Source: Diphasiastrum complanatum
Lineage: Eukaryota > Streptophyta > Lycopodiopsida > Lycopodiales > Lycopodiaceae
Reading direction: 5' to 3'
DNA: 64,000 nucleotides
Assembly: GCA_029204225.1 (NCBI GenBank)
Contig: CM055113.1
Location: 1,067,973-1,131,972 of the forward strand
Below, one piece after another: positions 32,934-44,285 of this stretch. The notes beneath the pieces are model-generated. The model was given only the letters and a program-made list of their open reading frames with translations, had not been told where the DNA came from and ran no database searches. The translations under genes were made by a program, and so were the position numbers. Positions within the stretch are counted from its first letter, which is position 1; every line of letters starts with the position of its first letter.

Positions 32934-34200
32934 CCTGATTTTGATACTTTTTCTTTTTGGCTCTTTAAGGTAGGCAAAAATTGAGTACTCCGCAACACAC
33001 CTCTCACTTAGCTTGAAGTAGTTGTCTTTGAATCAGCCCAAATGTAACCATTGACCTCGTGGAGAGCCAAGGGGTCGCACCAGTTTGATCCCCATACGAA
33101 CTATCTCTTCGCATTCGTTTTAAGCACCATGTTCGTCATGCAAAACATGACTTTCACAATTCCATCACTGTGGTCACTTGCCTCACAGTCAAAACAAGAA
33201 GCGTACATCTAGCTTGGCTTCAAGTAGCTCTCTTTGAATCAGACAATTGCACCCAGAGTTTGCAATAGTCCAATTTCAATACGAATTGTCCCTTAGCGTC
33301 CGTTCGAAGTACCAAGTCTCTCGTGCAAGACTCAACTTTCGCAGTTCCTTCGTTGATCAGCTGCTTTACACGGAACACAAGTCAATGTACTCATTATATC
33401 TCCTCATCATTGCTGGTCCAGAGAAAGCCTATAACAAGCTTTCCTTTCTACAACAAAAACTTGTCAACTTATTAGGTCCAAAGTTTGCCAGTCTCCTCGT
33501 GTGAGTATGGCTAGGTGACCTTGAATTTGCCCCCGTTTTGATCAACTGTCATTCAAAATTTGCCCTAAGAGAGAGGTGTGCGTGATAGTTCCCCTCCACT
33601 TATAAAATTAGCTGACAGAGTAGAGTCTCAGACAAAAAGCCTTTCCAACACTTTGCTTTCCATGTGCTAGGATTATGGCTTGATCCAACTTATTGCCAAT
33701 CTCTGAAGAGGATCCTAGTCTTTCCCCTTTGAGGAAGAACCCAACTGACATTGGATATCACCCATGCTTAGTGAGTTTCAGTTCCGAAGGTAGTCATCCC
33801 AAATGAAGACCAACTACTCCATAGAAGATCTCAAATGAAATTGCCATTCCAGATGAAGACCAACTGCTCCATAGAAGATCTCCCTTGAAATTGCCCTTGG
33901 GCATTCTCACAAATGAAACTAACCCAAGTAACAGGCTAGCCATGCATCCTTTGCAAACATCGAGTCATTTTGTTGTCGTTCACGTGCTAGTACTTGAATT
34001 GCGAATCCGCCCTCATAGATTCTGTAGTCCTCTTTGTTTGATGGTATTAGCCTTCAAAAGAAAGGTTCCTTCTCGTGCCATCAACTCCTTGTATCGCAAG
34101 AAATCATGCAAACCAGACAAAGCACGAGTACTAAGAATCACCACAAATACATACAAGCAAGACACTCATGCAGACTTACTAACAGGTAACAAGAACAAGG
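32934..34200 (-). other. Gypsy-like module M2, copy 2
   Basis: About 1.27 kb with no credible ORF, aligned along its length with 37890-39150. 32920-32960 is the empty counterpart of the Copia insertion at 23263/28671. Confidence 0.65.
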
Positions 34201-34681
34201 TCCACACCCCTCCAACTATCCGTGCTTTCACCATTAAGCAGCACATTGTCTCAGTCACGCCCCACCAAATCTGGTCGATAGCCCTTATAGCTAAATGATC
34301 AGCAGTTATCCTACACCAATAGCTAACCACCCGTGCTTTACACTCGAAATCGAGCAGCATCTCTGTATCAATAATTAACTCATACAGTTCGAATATGTCG
34401 CCCCGCACCCCACAAGGCTCAGACCGTGATTTCACCTACCTAGACAACACTTTGCCTCATCTGTCCTACGTGCAGACAATGCCAGGCCCAAACCGCGGGA
34501 ATTGACCATGCTTACACCTCAAGGGCAACACTTTGACTCATCAAGTCCCCTGTTCTGCCAAACACCCCGACCGTGGATGCACCCATGCTTACCTGTGGGC
34601 AGCACCTTGGACAACAGTTGTCCTGATGAACCCCAAACAATGGCCCTTTCCATGAGATCTGCATAGCTAACTGGCCATTCG
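34201..34681 (-). other. Gypsy leader module M1, copy 2
   Basis: Non-coding. It matches 20960-21506 and 39150-39680 (CCACCAAATCTGGTCGATAG, CCCCGCACCCCACAAGG). Confidence 0.65.
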
Positions 34682-34693
34682 GCTCTGATACCG
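34682..34693 (-). other. Primer-binding site, one mutation
   Basis: On - CGGTATCAGAGC, two bases from the LTR terminus GTGCTACA. The first base differs from TGGTATCAGAGC. Confidence 0.7.
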
Positions 34694-34695
34694 CA

Positions 34696-35030
34696 TGTAG
34701 CACAGGCATCCCAAAGGGAGCCGGGAACCACAAGTTAACTTTTCGACTTTCAACTCTTGTCGTCCGAACTCACTTGGCATACAAATAGCCAACTCGCCAA
34801 CAATGATCAGATTTAACCAACTTGAAGTTCCAAAACCAACATTGAGATCTAACCTGGAGCCATGCCAGATCGAAGGTCCCGATGTGGGTGACTTCCCTCC
34901 AAGCAAGGTGCCTGACATGCATCAAAAACTTAACTAGCTAGAAGCTTCGTTACCAACGAGTAACATCCATTCCAAGCAAGTCATCTGACTTACATTAGAC
35001 TTAACCAATTGAAAGCTTCGTCATGAGCGC
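34696..35030 (-). repeat. Gypsy-like LTR G, truncated
   Basis: It starts TGTAGCACAGGCATCCC on + and follows the family to about GTCATGAGCGCT (35030). It then switches to inverted La sequence, so this LTR is broken. Confidence 0.65.
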
Positions 35031-35652
35031 TCGACCAGAAAGCACTATATTCTAGGACAGAGGGGGCGCGCTGAATCATTCGAGAATTATAGGGGGAGTC
35101 CAACAGACAGAAACTTGGGCAGCTCAACCAGTGCCATGAATCCAATCGCCAGGTTTCAGCTCCCTCTACCAGCACAAGCCAGACACAATGCCCAGCACAT
35201 GTTGGTGGCCCCGAGACCAGTCAGTCTATGTATGAATGAAACCTCTTCCAAATTTGATAAAGTTGGTCCTTAGGGATGATTATCATTTTGGTTTCACCTC
35301 CGCGACTGGCCCAAGTGGAAGGACCCTTACTACAACCTTTTTGCGTCGCCGGTGCCTAAAGGTCCATGTCACCGACGTGTGGCTCGCCGCTATGCCATTT
35401 GGTCAATTTGGTGACTACTATGCCTTGAGTTTCATGTGTGGCTTGACTTTGCCCCTGGTTACCTTTTGGGAACAGATTCTGAGTTGTCTTTTAGGTTGGT
35501 TGGGATTCCAGTTTTCTTGAAGTTTGAATGGCTAAGCTTGTTACATTTCTAAGTTGGCTTTTACGTAAGTGCTTAATGGATGTATGTTAGACTTAAGTGC
35601 ATGTTGGGGAAACCGATCAAGTCCCAACATCGTTTGAGGTGTTGACGCAACA
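35031..35652 (+). repeat. La sequence, inverted copy
   Basis: Reverse complement of 21521-22110, ending GACGCAACA at 35652. After it the M1 leader/PBS end resumes. The left junction falls inside LTR G, so this is not a simple insertion with duplicated target. Confidence 0.6.
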
Positions 35653-35702
35653 ATCCTTATGAGATCCGCATAGCTATTCGGCCAGTCGGCTCTAATACCA
35701 CA
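35653..35702 (-). other. M1 end with primer-binding site
   Basis: The last part of the leader. The PBS on - is TGGTATTAGAGC (35689-35700), two bases from the LTR start at 35703. Confidence 0.7.
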
Positions 35703-36419
35703 TGTAGCACAGGCATCCCAAAGGGAGCCGGGAACCACGACTTAGGTTCCCCTCCTGCCGTCCGAACCCACTTGACATACAAGCAGCCAACTCACCAACA
35801 ATGATCAAACTTAACCAGCTTGAAGTTCCAAAACCAACATTGAGATCCAACCCGGTGCCACGCCAGACTGGACAGCCATAAACAGGCAACTTCCACCCAA
35901 GCAAGCCATCCAACTCAGTCGACAGCAGGTTAGAACCCGTTCCCCAAGAGCTTAACCCATTCACGTTCATGCAAGGAACACTCAGAACCACAAGCCGCGA
36001 CAGATACGGAGACAACCAATTCCTGGACCGAATGGTCCCGACAACATACCGTTGGCACCGCAGACCGAATGTTCTCGGCGGCATACCGCTGGCATCCCAG
36101 GATAGGAACCTTAGTTATGTGCCAGATCAAAAAGTTTTGAAGCGACCTTACAACTGACGCTTTTATCGAACACTGAAATCCAGAAGGTAATCAGAGTCAG
36201 TTTGAGAAAAATGTCACTTTATTCATAAATCTAAGAAGGTTACATTTTAAGTGTGTGACTGACCCTAGTCTTCAGGGCGCTGGCATGCCAAGGCGAGCGT
36301 CAGGACAACATTTCAGCAAGGGAGGCTGAGACTTGTTTGGAGCTCACCCTGAGTCGCAACCTGCACTCCCCTATAGTATTGGTGGGATTTGCCACCTCCC
36401 CTTATACCAAGTACTCTAC
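35703..36419 (-). repeat. LTR G, left part of an LTR split by insertion
   Basis: Ordinary LTR G from TGTAGCACAGG to CCAAGTACTCTAC. The matching right part starts at 40915 (TCTACCCAGACTCGTAAAGC). The split is the target site of the nested element 36420-40914. Confidence 0.8.
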
Positions 36420-37541
36420 TATAGCGCAGGCATCCCAAAGGGAGCCGGGAACCACGACTTAGCTTCCCAGCCTTCAACTCTTGCCGTCCAAACCCACTCG
36501 ACATACAAGCAGCCAACTCGCCAACAATGATCAGACTTAACCAATTGGAATTTCAGAAACCAACATGGAGGTCCAACCTGGCGCCATGCCAGATCGGGGG
36601 TCCCGATGTGGGTGACTTCCCTCCAAGCAAGCCACCCGACATACATCAAACTTAAACCAACTCGAAGCTTCATTACAAATGAGTAACATCCATTCCAACC
36701 AAGCGGTACATCAGACTTAACCAACTGAAAGCTTCATCACGAGTGTTGGAAGCCAACCTGGCACCACGCCGGACTGGACAACCATAAACAGGTAACTTCC
36801 ACCCAAGCAAGTCATCCAACTCAGCCGATAGGTTAGAGCCCGTTCTTTAAGAGCTTTCACGTTCATACAAGGAACACTCAGAACCATAGGCCGCGACAGA
36901 TATGGAGACAACCAGTTCCTGGACCAAATGGTCCCGAGATACGACCCTCAATTGTGTGCCAAATTAAAAAGTTTGATACGGCCTTACAACTGGCGCTTTT
37001 ACCGAAGATTGAAACCCAGAAGGTAATCAGAGTCAGTTTGAGAAAAATCCCACTTTATTGATAAATCTGAGAAGGTTACATTTCAAGTGTGTGACCGACC
37101 CTAGTCTCCAGGGCGCTGGCATGCCAAGGCGAGTGCCAGGACAACATTCAAGCAAGGGAGGCTGAGACTTGGTTGGAGCTCGTCCTGAGTCGCAACCCGC
37201 ACTCCCCTATAGTATTGGTGGGATTCACCACCTGCCTTCATACCAAGTACTCTATCCAGACTGGTAAAGCACGTTTTCTCTCTCTCTCTAGAAAGTAATT
37301 TTCTCTCTCTAGAATTTATTGATCCCCAGGCTTCCTGTAATCTTGTCTGGATCATGTGAGGTGATTGCATATCGATCTGAGCTCTCTGGACTTTGCTAGA
37401 ACCGATCAAAGATTTTCAGCCATAGGAACTTGGCGCCGGCTGGATTCAAGTCACAGTGGCACCGGGAGCAGCAGGGGTGCTGCTGGCACTGGGGAGAATG
37501 CTGGCGCCGGAAGTAAAGCTTGTAAAGGTAACTTTACAACA
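36420..37541 (-). repeat. 3' LTR of nested element
   Basis: 1122 bp. On - it starts TGTTGTAAAG and ends GCGCTATA, where the final CA has mutated to TA. Confidence 0.8.
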
Positions 37542-37559
37542 TCCACCCCACCTTTATAA
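37365..37559 (+). CDS. GA/S-rich small ORF in LTR G, copy 3
   Basis: 64 codons: MHIDLSSLDFARTDQRFSAI, a shortened Gly/Ala-rich middle (about ten residues fewer than copy 1) and ACKGNFTTSTPPL. The shortening keeps the frame. Confidence 0.3.
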   Translation: MHIDLSSLDFARTDQRFSAIGTWRRLDSSHSGTGSSRGAAGTGENAGAGSKACKGNFTTSTPPL

Positions 37560-39149
37560 AATCTGATGTCCTCATCAGATGTCAGATTAAAGTAAAGGTG
37601 TCTCCCAATTAAAATTAACTATACGTTTGAGCTACTTCGCACAACACTCAATTTACTGGCCACTTTTTATTAACATTGAAGCTGGCACACCACAAGTAGG
37701 AGGCTTAGCTCTTTGTACTGAAAAATTACTTAACTTGAAAATATCACTTTGTCTGGGAAAAGTGTAGATTTTATATCGCTTTCGTAAAACCCAAGAACCT
37801 TATTAATTGGTGACAGAGGCCTTTCTGTGAAATGTTCACCCCTGTCACTTCTGACTTCTAACTTTGGAACTCCTTTGAGCTCCTGCATTTTTGGCTCTTT
37901 GAGGTTTTCAAAGTTTGAGTACTCCGCAATGCACCTCTCACTTAGCTTGAAGTAGTTGTCTTTGAATCAATCCAAATGCAACCATTTACCTCATGGAGAG
38001 CCAAGGGGTCGCACTAGTTTGATCCGCATACGAACTTTCTCTTCGCGTTCGTGTGACGTGCCATGTCTGTCGCACAAAACTTGACTTTCACAATTCCATC
38101 ACTGGTCAGTTTCCTCACAATCAAAACAAAAAGTGTACATCTAGCTTGGCTTCAAGTAGCTCTCTTTGAATCAAACACATGCACCAAGAGTTTGCACTAG
38201 TCCGATCTCAACACGAACTATCTCTTAGCGTCCGTTTGAAGTACCAAGTCTCTCGTGCAAGACTCAACTTTCACAGTTCCTTCATTGATCAGCTGCCTTA
38301 CACGTAACACAAGTCAGCGTACTCATTATGTCTCCTCATCATTGTTGGTCCAGAGAAAGCCTATAACAAGCTTTCCCTTGCACACCAAAAACTTGTCAAC
38401 TTATTAGGTCCAAAGTTTGCTAGTCTCCTTGTGTGAGTATGGCTAGGTCACCTTAAATTTGCCCCCGTTTTGATCAACTTTCTTTCAAAATTTGCCCCAA
38501 GAGAGAGGTGTGTGTGATAGTTCCCCTCCACTTATAAAAACAATTGATCGGACTTAGAGTAGAGTTCTCAGACAAAAAGCCTTTCCAACACTTTGCTTCC
38601 CATCTGCTAGGATTATGGCTTGATTCAACTTGTTGCCAATCTCTGAAGAGGATCCTAGTCTTTTTCCCCTTTGAGAAAAATCGAACTGATATTGGATATC
38701 ACCCATGCTCAGTGGGTTTCAGTTCCGAAGATAGCCATCCCAAATGAAGACCAACTGCTCCATAGAAGATCTCCCTTGAAATTGATCTTTCCAACATTTT
38801 GACTTCCTGTTTGGATCTGGTGGGCATCGTCACAAATGAAACTAACCCAAGAAACATGCTAGCCATCCATCCTCTGCAAACATCCAGTCGTTTCGTTGTC
38901 GTTCACGTGCGAGTTCTTGAACTGCGAATCCGCCCCACAGATTCTGTAGTCTTCTTTGTTTGATGGTGTCAGCCTTCAAAAGAAAGGTTCCTTCTCGAGC
39001 CATCAGCTCCTTGTATCACAAGCAATCATGCAACCCAGACAAAGCACAAGTACTAAGACTCACCACGAATACATACAAGTAAGACACTCAGGCAGGTTTA
39101 CTAATAGGTAACAAAGACAAGCCCCCCTTTGAGATAGTCCTGCCAAAGG
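37542..39149 (-). other. Internal spacer and module M2, copy 3
   Basis: Non-coding. 37542-37890 holds the polypurine tract and the ATCTGATG hairpin. 37890-39150 aligns with 32934-34200. No ORF has a recognisable domain. Confidence 0.65.
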
Positions 39150-39680
39150 ATCTTTGCCTGGCCGCGCCCATACAGATCGATCACAGAATCAGCCCACAGA
39201 GAACACCCATCCAACTATATGTGCTTTCACCATTAAGCAGCACATTGCCTCAATCACACCCCACCAAATCTGGTCGATAGGCCTTCTAGCTAAACGATCG
39301 GCAGCTATCCCACACCGGCAGCTAAACACCCGTGCTTTACACCCGAATTCGAGCAGAATCTCTGTATCAATGGTTAACTCGTACAGTTCGAATATGTCGC
39401 CCCGCACCCCACAAGGTACAGACGTGCTTTCAACTACCTAGGCAGCACTTTGCCTCATCCGTCCTACGTGCAGACAGTGCCACGCTCGAACTGCGAGAAC
39501 TGATTGTGCTTACACCTCGAGGGTAGCACTTTGACTCATCAAGTCCCCCGTTCTGCCGACCACCCTGACCGTGGACGCACCCATGCTTACATTGTAGATA
39601 GCACGTTGCACAATAGTTATCCTGATGAACCACAAACAATGGCCATTTCTGTGAGATCCGCATAGCTGAACGGCCAGTCG
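39150..39680 (-). other. Leader module M1, copy 3
   Basis: Non-coding leader between M2 and the PBS, matching 20960-21506 and 34201-34681. Confidence 0.65.
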
Positions 39681-39692
39681 GCTCTGATACCA
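39681..39692 (-). other. Primer-binding site
   Basis: On - a perfect TGGTATCAGAGC, two bases from the LTR terminus GCGCTACA. Confidence 0.85.
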
Positions 39693-39694
39693 CA

Positions 39695-40914
39695 TGTAGC
39701 GCAGACATCCCAAAGGGAGCCGGGAACCGCGACGTAGCTTCCCAGCCTTCAACTCTTGCCGTCCAAACCCACTTGACATACAAGCAGCCAACTCGCCAAC
39801 AACGAGCAGAAACCAACATGGAGATCCAACCTGGTGCCATTCCAAATCGCGGGTCCCGATGTGGGTGACTTTCCTCCAAGCAAGCCGCCCAACATACATC
39901 AAACTTAGCCAACTCGAAGCTTCGTTACAAACGAGTAACATTCATTATAAGCAAGCGGCCTGACTTACATCAGACTTAACCAACTGAAAGCTTCGTCACG
40001 AGCGCTGGAAGCCAACCTGGCGCCACGCCAGATTGGACAGCCATAAATAAGTAACTTCCACCCAAGCAGGCCATCCAACTCAGTCGACAGGTTAGTGTCC
40101 GTTCCCCAAGAGCTTAACCCATTCACGTTCATACAAGGGGCACTCAGAACCACAAACCGCGACAGATATGGAGACAACCAGTTCTGGGACTAAATGGTCC
40201 CGACAACATACCGCTAGCACCACGGACCGAATGGTCCCAACGGCATACCGCTGGCGTCCCGGGATATGACCCTTAGCTATGTGCCAAATTAAAAAGTTTG
40301 AAGCAGCCTTACAACTGGCGCTTTTACCGAACACTGAAACCCAGAAGGTAATCAGAGTCAGTTTGAGAAAAATCTCACTTTATTGATAAATCTCATAAGG
40401 TTACATTTCAAGTGTGTGATCGACCCTAGTCTATGGGGCGTTGGCATGCCAAGGTGAGTGCCAGGAGAACATTCCAGCAGGGGAGGCTGAGACTTGGTTG
40501 GAGCTCACCATGAGTCGCAACCCACACTCCCCTATAGTATTGGTGGGATTCGCCACCTCCCCTCATACCAAGTACTCTACCCACGTTGGTAAAACACGTT
40601 TTCTCTGTCTTGGATTTTTTCTCTCTAGAAAGTCATTTTCTCCCTCTAGAATTTATTGATCCCCAGGCTTCCTTTAATCATGCCTAGATCGTGTGAGGTG
40701 ATTGCGCATCGATCTGAGTTCTATGGACTTCGCTAGAACTGATCAAAGATTTTCAGCCATAGGAACTTGGCGCCGGCTGGATTCTAGTCACATTGGCACC
40801 GGAAGCAGCGCCGGCGCCGATGGCGCCAGGAGCAGCAGGGGTGCTGCTCGCGCCAGAGACAATGCTGGCGCCAGTGGCGCGGGAAGTAATGTTTGTAAAG
40901 GTAACTTTAGAACA
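39695..40914 (-). repeat. 5' LTR of nested element
   Basis: 1220 bp, TGTAGCGCAG to TTTAGAACA on +. About 100 bp longer than the 3' LTR; part of the difference is the longer Gly/Ala-coding GGCGCC-rich tract. Confidence 0.8.
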
Positions 40915-41013
40915 TCTACCCAGACTCGTAAAGCATCTTTTAACTTTCTAGAATTTTCTCTCTCTAGTTGTGTAAAATTTATTGCTCCTCAGGCCTCCTT
41001 TAATCATGCCTAG
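40702..41013 (+). CDS. GA/S-rich small ORF in LTR G, copy 4
   Basis: It opens MRIDLSSMDFARTDQRFSAI and has the longest Gly/Ala/Arg/Ser middle, then NVCKGNFRTST. It then reads through the insertion junction at 40914 into host LTR sequence, so its last 30 codons or so are accidental. Confidence 0.3.
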   Translation: MRIDLSSMDFARTDQRFSAIGTWRRLDSSHIGTGSSAGADGARSSRGAARARDNAGASGAGSNVCKGNFRTSTQTRKASFNFLEFSLSSCVKFIAPQASFNHA

Positions 41014-41240
41014 ATCGTGTGAGGTGATTGCACATCGATCTGAGCTCTCTGGACTTCGCTAGAACCGATCAAAGGTTTTCGGCCATAAGAGCTTGGTGCA
41101 AGCTGAATTTTGGTCACAGTGGCGCAGGGAGCAGCGCCGGCGCCGGTGGCATTGGGAGCAGTAGTGGCGCTACTGGCGTCGGGGGTAATGCTGGGGCTAG
41201 TGGCGCTCGAAGTAAAGCTTGTAAATGTAGCTTTACAACA
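40920..41240 (-). repeat. LTR G, right part of the split LTR
   Basis: It continues 35703-36419 after the TCTAC duplication and ends CTTTACAACA. It contains small-ORF copy 5. Confidence 0.75.
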
Positions 41241-41315
41241 GAACTCCAACCAAGTCTTAGCCTCCCTTGCTGGAATGTTGTTCTGGCGCCCCGCCTTGGC
41301 ATGCGAGTGCCCTAG
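41028..41315 (+). CDS. GA/S-rich small ORF in LTR G, copy 5
   Basis: It starts MHIDLSSLDFARTDQRFSAI, then GAGSSAGAGGIGSSSGATG and ACKCSFTT, then reads into inverted LTR beyond 41240. The family core of about 70 codons is open. Confidence 0.3.
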   Translation: MHIDLSSLDFARTDQRFSAIRAWCKLNFGHSGAGSSAGAGGIGSSSGATGVGGNAGASGARSKACKCSFTTELQPSLSLPCWNVVLAPRLGMRVP

Positions 41316-42068
41316 AGACTAGGGTTGGTCACACACTTGAAATGTAACCTTCTCAGATTTATCAATAAAGTGGGATTTTTCTCAAACTGACTATGATTAC
41401 CTTCTGGGTTGTAGTGTTCGATAAAAGCGCCAGTTGTAAAGCCGTTTCAAACTTTTTGATTTGGCACACATCTGAGGGTCGTATCCGGGTACGCCAGCGG
41501 TATGCCGTCAGGACCATTTGGTTTGAGGTGCCAACGGTATGTTGTCGAGGCCATTGGGTCCAGAAACAAGTTGTCTCCATAGTTGTCGTGGCTTGTGGTT
41601 CTGAGTGTTCCTTGCATGAACGTGAATGGGTTAAGCTCTTGGAGAACGGCCTATCGACTGAGTTGGATGGCTTGCTTGGGTGGAAGTTACCTGTTTATGG
41701 TTGTCCAGTCTGGCATGGCGCAAGGTTGGCTTCCAGCGCTCGTGACGAAGCTTCCAGTTGGTTAAGTCTGATGTAAGTCAGACCGCTTGCTTGGAATGAA
41801 TGTTACTAGTTTGTAACGAAGCTTCGAGTTAGTTAAGTTTGATGTATGTTGGGCGGCTTGCTTGGAGGGAAGTCCCCCACATCAGGACCCCCGATCTAGC
41901 ATGGTGCCAGGTTGGATCTCAATGTTGGTTTTGGAACTTCAAGTTGCTTAAGTCTGATCGTTGTTGGTGAGTTGGCTACTTGTATGTCAAGTGGGTTCGG
42001 ACGGCAAGACTTGAAAGCCGAGAAGCTAAGTTGTGGTTCCCGGTTCCCTTTGCAATGCCTACGCTACA
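41241..42068 (+). repeat. LTR G, + orientation, 5' truncated
   Basis: Reverse complement of the usual orientation, starting in mid-LTR (GAACTCCAACCAAGTCTTAG) and ending GCCTACGCTACA at 42068. It forms an inverted pair with the LTR pieces on either side. Confidence 0.65.
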
Positions 42069-42804
42069 CCAACTCAACCGACAAGTTAGAGCCCATTCCC
42101 CAAGAGCTTAACCCATTCACACTCATGCAAGTAACACTCAGAACCACAAGCCGTGACAGATATGAAGACAACCAGTTTCTGGACCGAATGGTCCCGACAA
42201 CATATCGTTGGCGTCTTGGACCGAATGGTCTCGATGGCATACCACTAGCGTCCCGAGATACAACCCTCATCTTTGTGCCAAATCAAAAGGTTTGAAGCGG
42301 CCTTACAACTAGCACTTTTACCGAACACTGAAACCCATAAGGTAATCAGAGTCAGTTAGAGGAAATTGCCAGTATAGTAATAAATTTGAGAAGGTTACAT
42401 TTCAAGTGTGTGATTGACCCTAGTCTCCAGGGCACTGGCATGCCAAGGCCAGGTGCCAGCTTTCCCTGAGTCGCAACTCACATTCCCCTATAGTTCTGGT
42501 GGGATTCGCCACCTCCCCTCATACCAAGTGCTCTGCCCAAGCTGGTAAAGCACATTTTCTCTCTCTAGAATTTATTGATCCCCAAGCTTCCCTTAATAAT
42601 GCCTAGATCGTGTGAGGTGATTGCACATCGATCCGAGGTCTCTGTACTTCGCTAGAACTGATCAAAGTTTTTCAGCCATAGGAACTTGGCGCCAGTTGGA
42701 TTCTAGTCACAATGGCGCTGGGAATACCAATGGCGCTGCTGGCGCCGGGGACAGTGTTGGCGCCAGTGGTGCCGGAAGAAAAGCTTGTAAAGGCAGCTTT
42801 ACAA
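42069..42804 (-). repeat. LTR G, - orientation, partial
   Basis: It starts in mid-LTR (CCAACTCAACCGACAAGTTAG) and runs to GGCAGCTTTACA, the family terminus. This is the last gypsy-like piece before the tandem array. Confidence 0.65.
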
Positions 42805-42818
42805 TAGAGACTCCATAG
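42621..42818 (+). CDS. GA/S-rich small ORF in LTR G, copy 6
   Basis: MHIDPRSLYFARTDQSFSAI, a GAGNTNGAAGAGDSVGASG middle, then KACKGSFTIETP and a stop just outside the LTR. Open like the other five copies. Confidence 0.3.
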   Translation: MHIDPRSLYFARTDQSFSAIGTWRQLDSSHNGAGNTNGAAGAGDSVGASGAGRKACKGSFTIETP

Positions 42819-43360
42819 AAGTCATTGAAGTGTGTGCAAAATGTCCATCGTAGTATCACTCGTGCTAGGAGGAGCCACCCCCTCTAGGTGCATTTGTTCA
42901 CTGCCATAAGAAACCTCCAATTCCATCTTTACGTCGGTGGGAAACCTTCCTCCGCCATCTCTCCACATTGTGTGATCTTACACTAACTTGGACCCTCTTT
43001 ATGAAATTGTAAACTATTTTTTACCCTCTCTTGCCTTTACCTATGAGACAAATTTTGATTTTCAACATTTTAAAGCTTTGTTTAGATTGTTGCATGGGGC
43101 TAGGTGGGACCCCCTTTATGGAGGTTTAAAATATCGTTCTACGATATTATTTTAACTACTTTAATCTTCTTGTTTGATCATGGCGTTTCCCATCATTTTT
43201 ATACTTTAATTTTCTTGTTTGTGACATTATTGGCATGTGGGTTGGGGTGGATTGGACATCAACCCTTTCGTGAAGGTGTCAATTTTACCCCCTACCCTAC
43301 CTTGTAGAAAAATCTTAAGCTTTTAACTTTTTTAAGCTTTATTTTGGCCCTGCCTTATAG
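42805..43360. other. Unassigned stretch before the tandem array
   Basis: AT-rich, with no gene, no PBS and no partner elsewhere in the window that I could see. Confidence 0.5.
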
Positions 43361-43914
43361 GCAGGGGCACATAGTAAACACAACACAAAATTCACATGCT
43401 TGTGTTCTAACTAATTTCTAAAATTTGTATTGAATTTCATTTTTTTATAATTAAGTTGAATTCTGAACCTGCCACATATTTAAAACATATTTAACTAAAG
43501 GATGAACCTCGTTTTAGGGAGAATATGTTAAATATTTACTTTGCTAAATCTCCGCTGGCTTCTTGTCTCCTGTTTGTGTAAGTTTCTGCATGTCTCATGT
43601 CTCCTGTCCACGTGGCTTCTGCATGGATGGCTGGGTTCCTGTTCGCATGCATACAAAGCAGCTGGAAGGGGATCGTATAAGACCTTGTGGAACACTTTTA
43701 GCCAGTATAGATTCTATCAGCTGATTTTCATTTTTGAAGCTATAATACCATCTGTGTTTCGCTTTGAGAGGCAAGTGTTCTAAATAAGTTTCAGTATAAG
43801 CTTCGTTTCTTCGTCTACCGAGGCTTGATTCTCTAAACGAGAACTCACGCATAATATAGTAGAATGTTCCCACTTGATATAAAAGTGTGACTGTGATTTG
43901 TTACAACGCTTCAG

Positions 43915-44129
43915 GAGCTTAAAAGTTTGAGAGTGGTTTGAAAACTTTCAAAACTGGTTAGAGATCGTGCAACGATTATACATCATAAGAACGGTAATTC
44001 TAAAGACGGTGTAGAGCTGGATATCAATCAAGAAGCTGATATTGTCCCTGGCGATATTGTTATTCTGAGGACAAGAGCCCTTCTTCCTAGTGATGTGCAT
44101 TTGGTTACATCAAATTATATGCTTGTAAG
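43915..44129 (+). pseudogene. P-type ATPase actuator-region exon, unit 1
   Basis: Preceded by an acceptor (TTACAACGCTTCAG) and followed by a donor (AAG/GTAACA). It reads ELKSLRVV, a TGA, KLSKLVRDRAT, then KNGNSKDGVELDINQEADI and VPGDIVILRTRALLPSDV, then LVTSNYMLV. The PGD...L...P-D-RL pattern is typical of the P-type ATPase segment entering the actuator domain before the TGES loop. The TGA, at a likely Trp codon, is shared by all units, so the exon was already dead before amplification. I lean to a Mg2+-type (P3B) or related pump, but the subfamily is not settled. Confidence 0.65.
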
Positions 44130-44209
44130 GTAACACAAATGTAGTATACTGGAAATGGCTGTACGTGTAGTAAAAGTAGAAAAAAACAAGGACTTTGTGA
44201 GTTTCATTA

Positions 44210-44285
44210 ATTGCATTTCCTCGTATTCTATTCTCAGGGCTCAGTCTCAGTGGCACCTTCTTTTGTGCTCACAAGTTTAGAATAC
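44210..44285 (+). pseudogene. Possible following exon piece of the same ATPase
   Basis: After TTCTATTCTCAG (a good acceptor) the sequence reads AQSQWHLLLCSQV and a stop. A Q-S residue pair is expected here just before LTGES, but the LTGES loop itself is not present. It recurs in every full unit. Confidence 0.35.

Larger units (their letters stand above)
36415..40919 (-). mobile_element. Non-autonomous gypsy-like element nested in its own family LTR
   Basis: TCTAC lies at 36415-36419 and 40915-40919. Inside are LTRs 36420-37541 and 39695-40914, a polypurine tract (on - AAAGGTGGGGTGGA) beside the first, the PBS (39681-39692) beside the second, and about 2.15 kb of sequence without gag or pol between them. 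This is the structure of a large retrotransposon derivative (LARD): all cis signals and no protein. The leader M1 is shared with the gag-bearing element at 19740-21518, a possible source of relatives with coding capacity. Confidence 0.85.

Noticed and set aside
29319-42270. Recurring ORFs with SRLVVLSVPCMNVNGLSSWG in LTR G copies
   Set aside because: They recur only because the LTR is repeated. Lengths and starts vary, frames break in several copies, and no domain is recognised.
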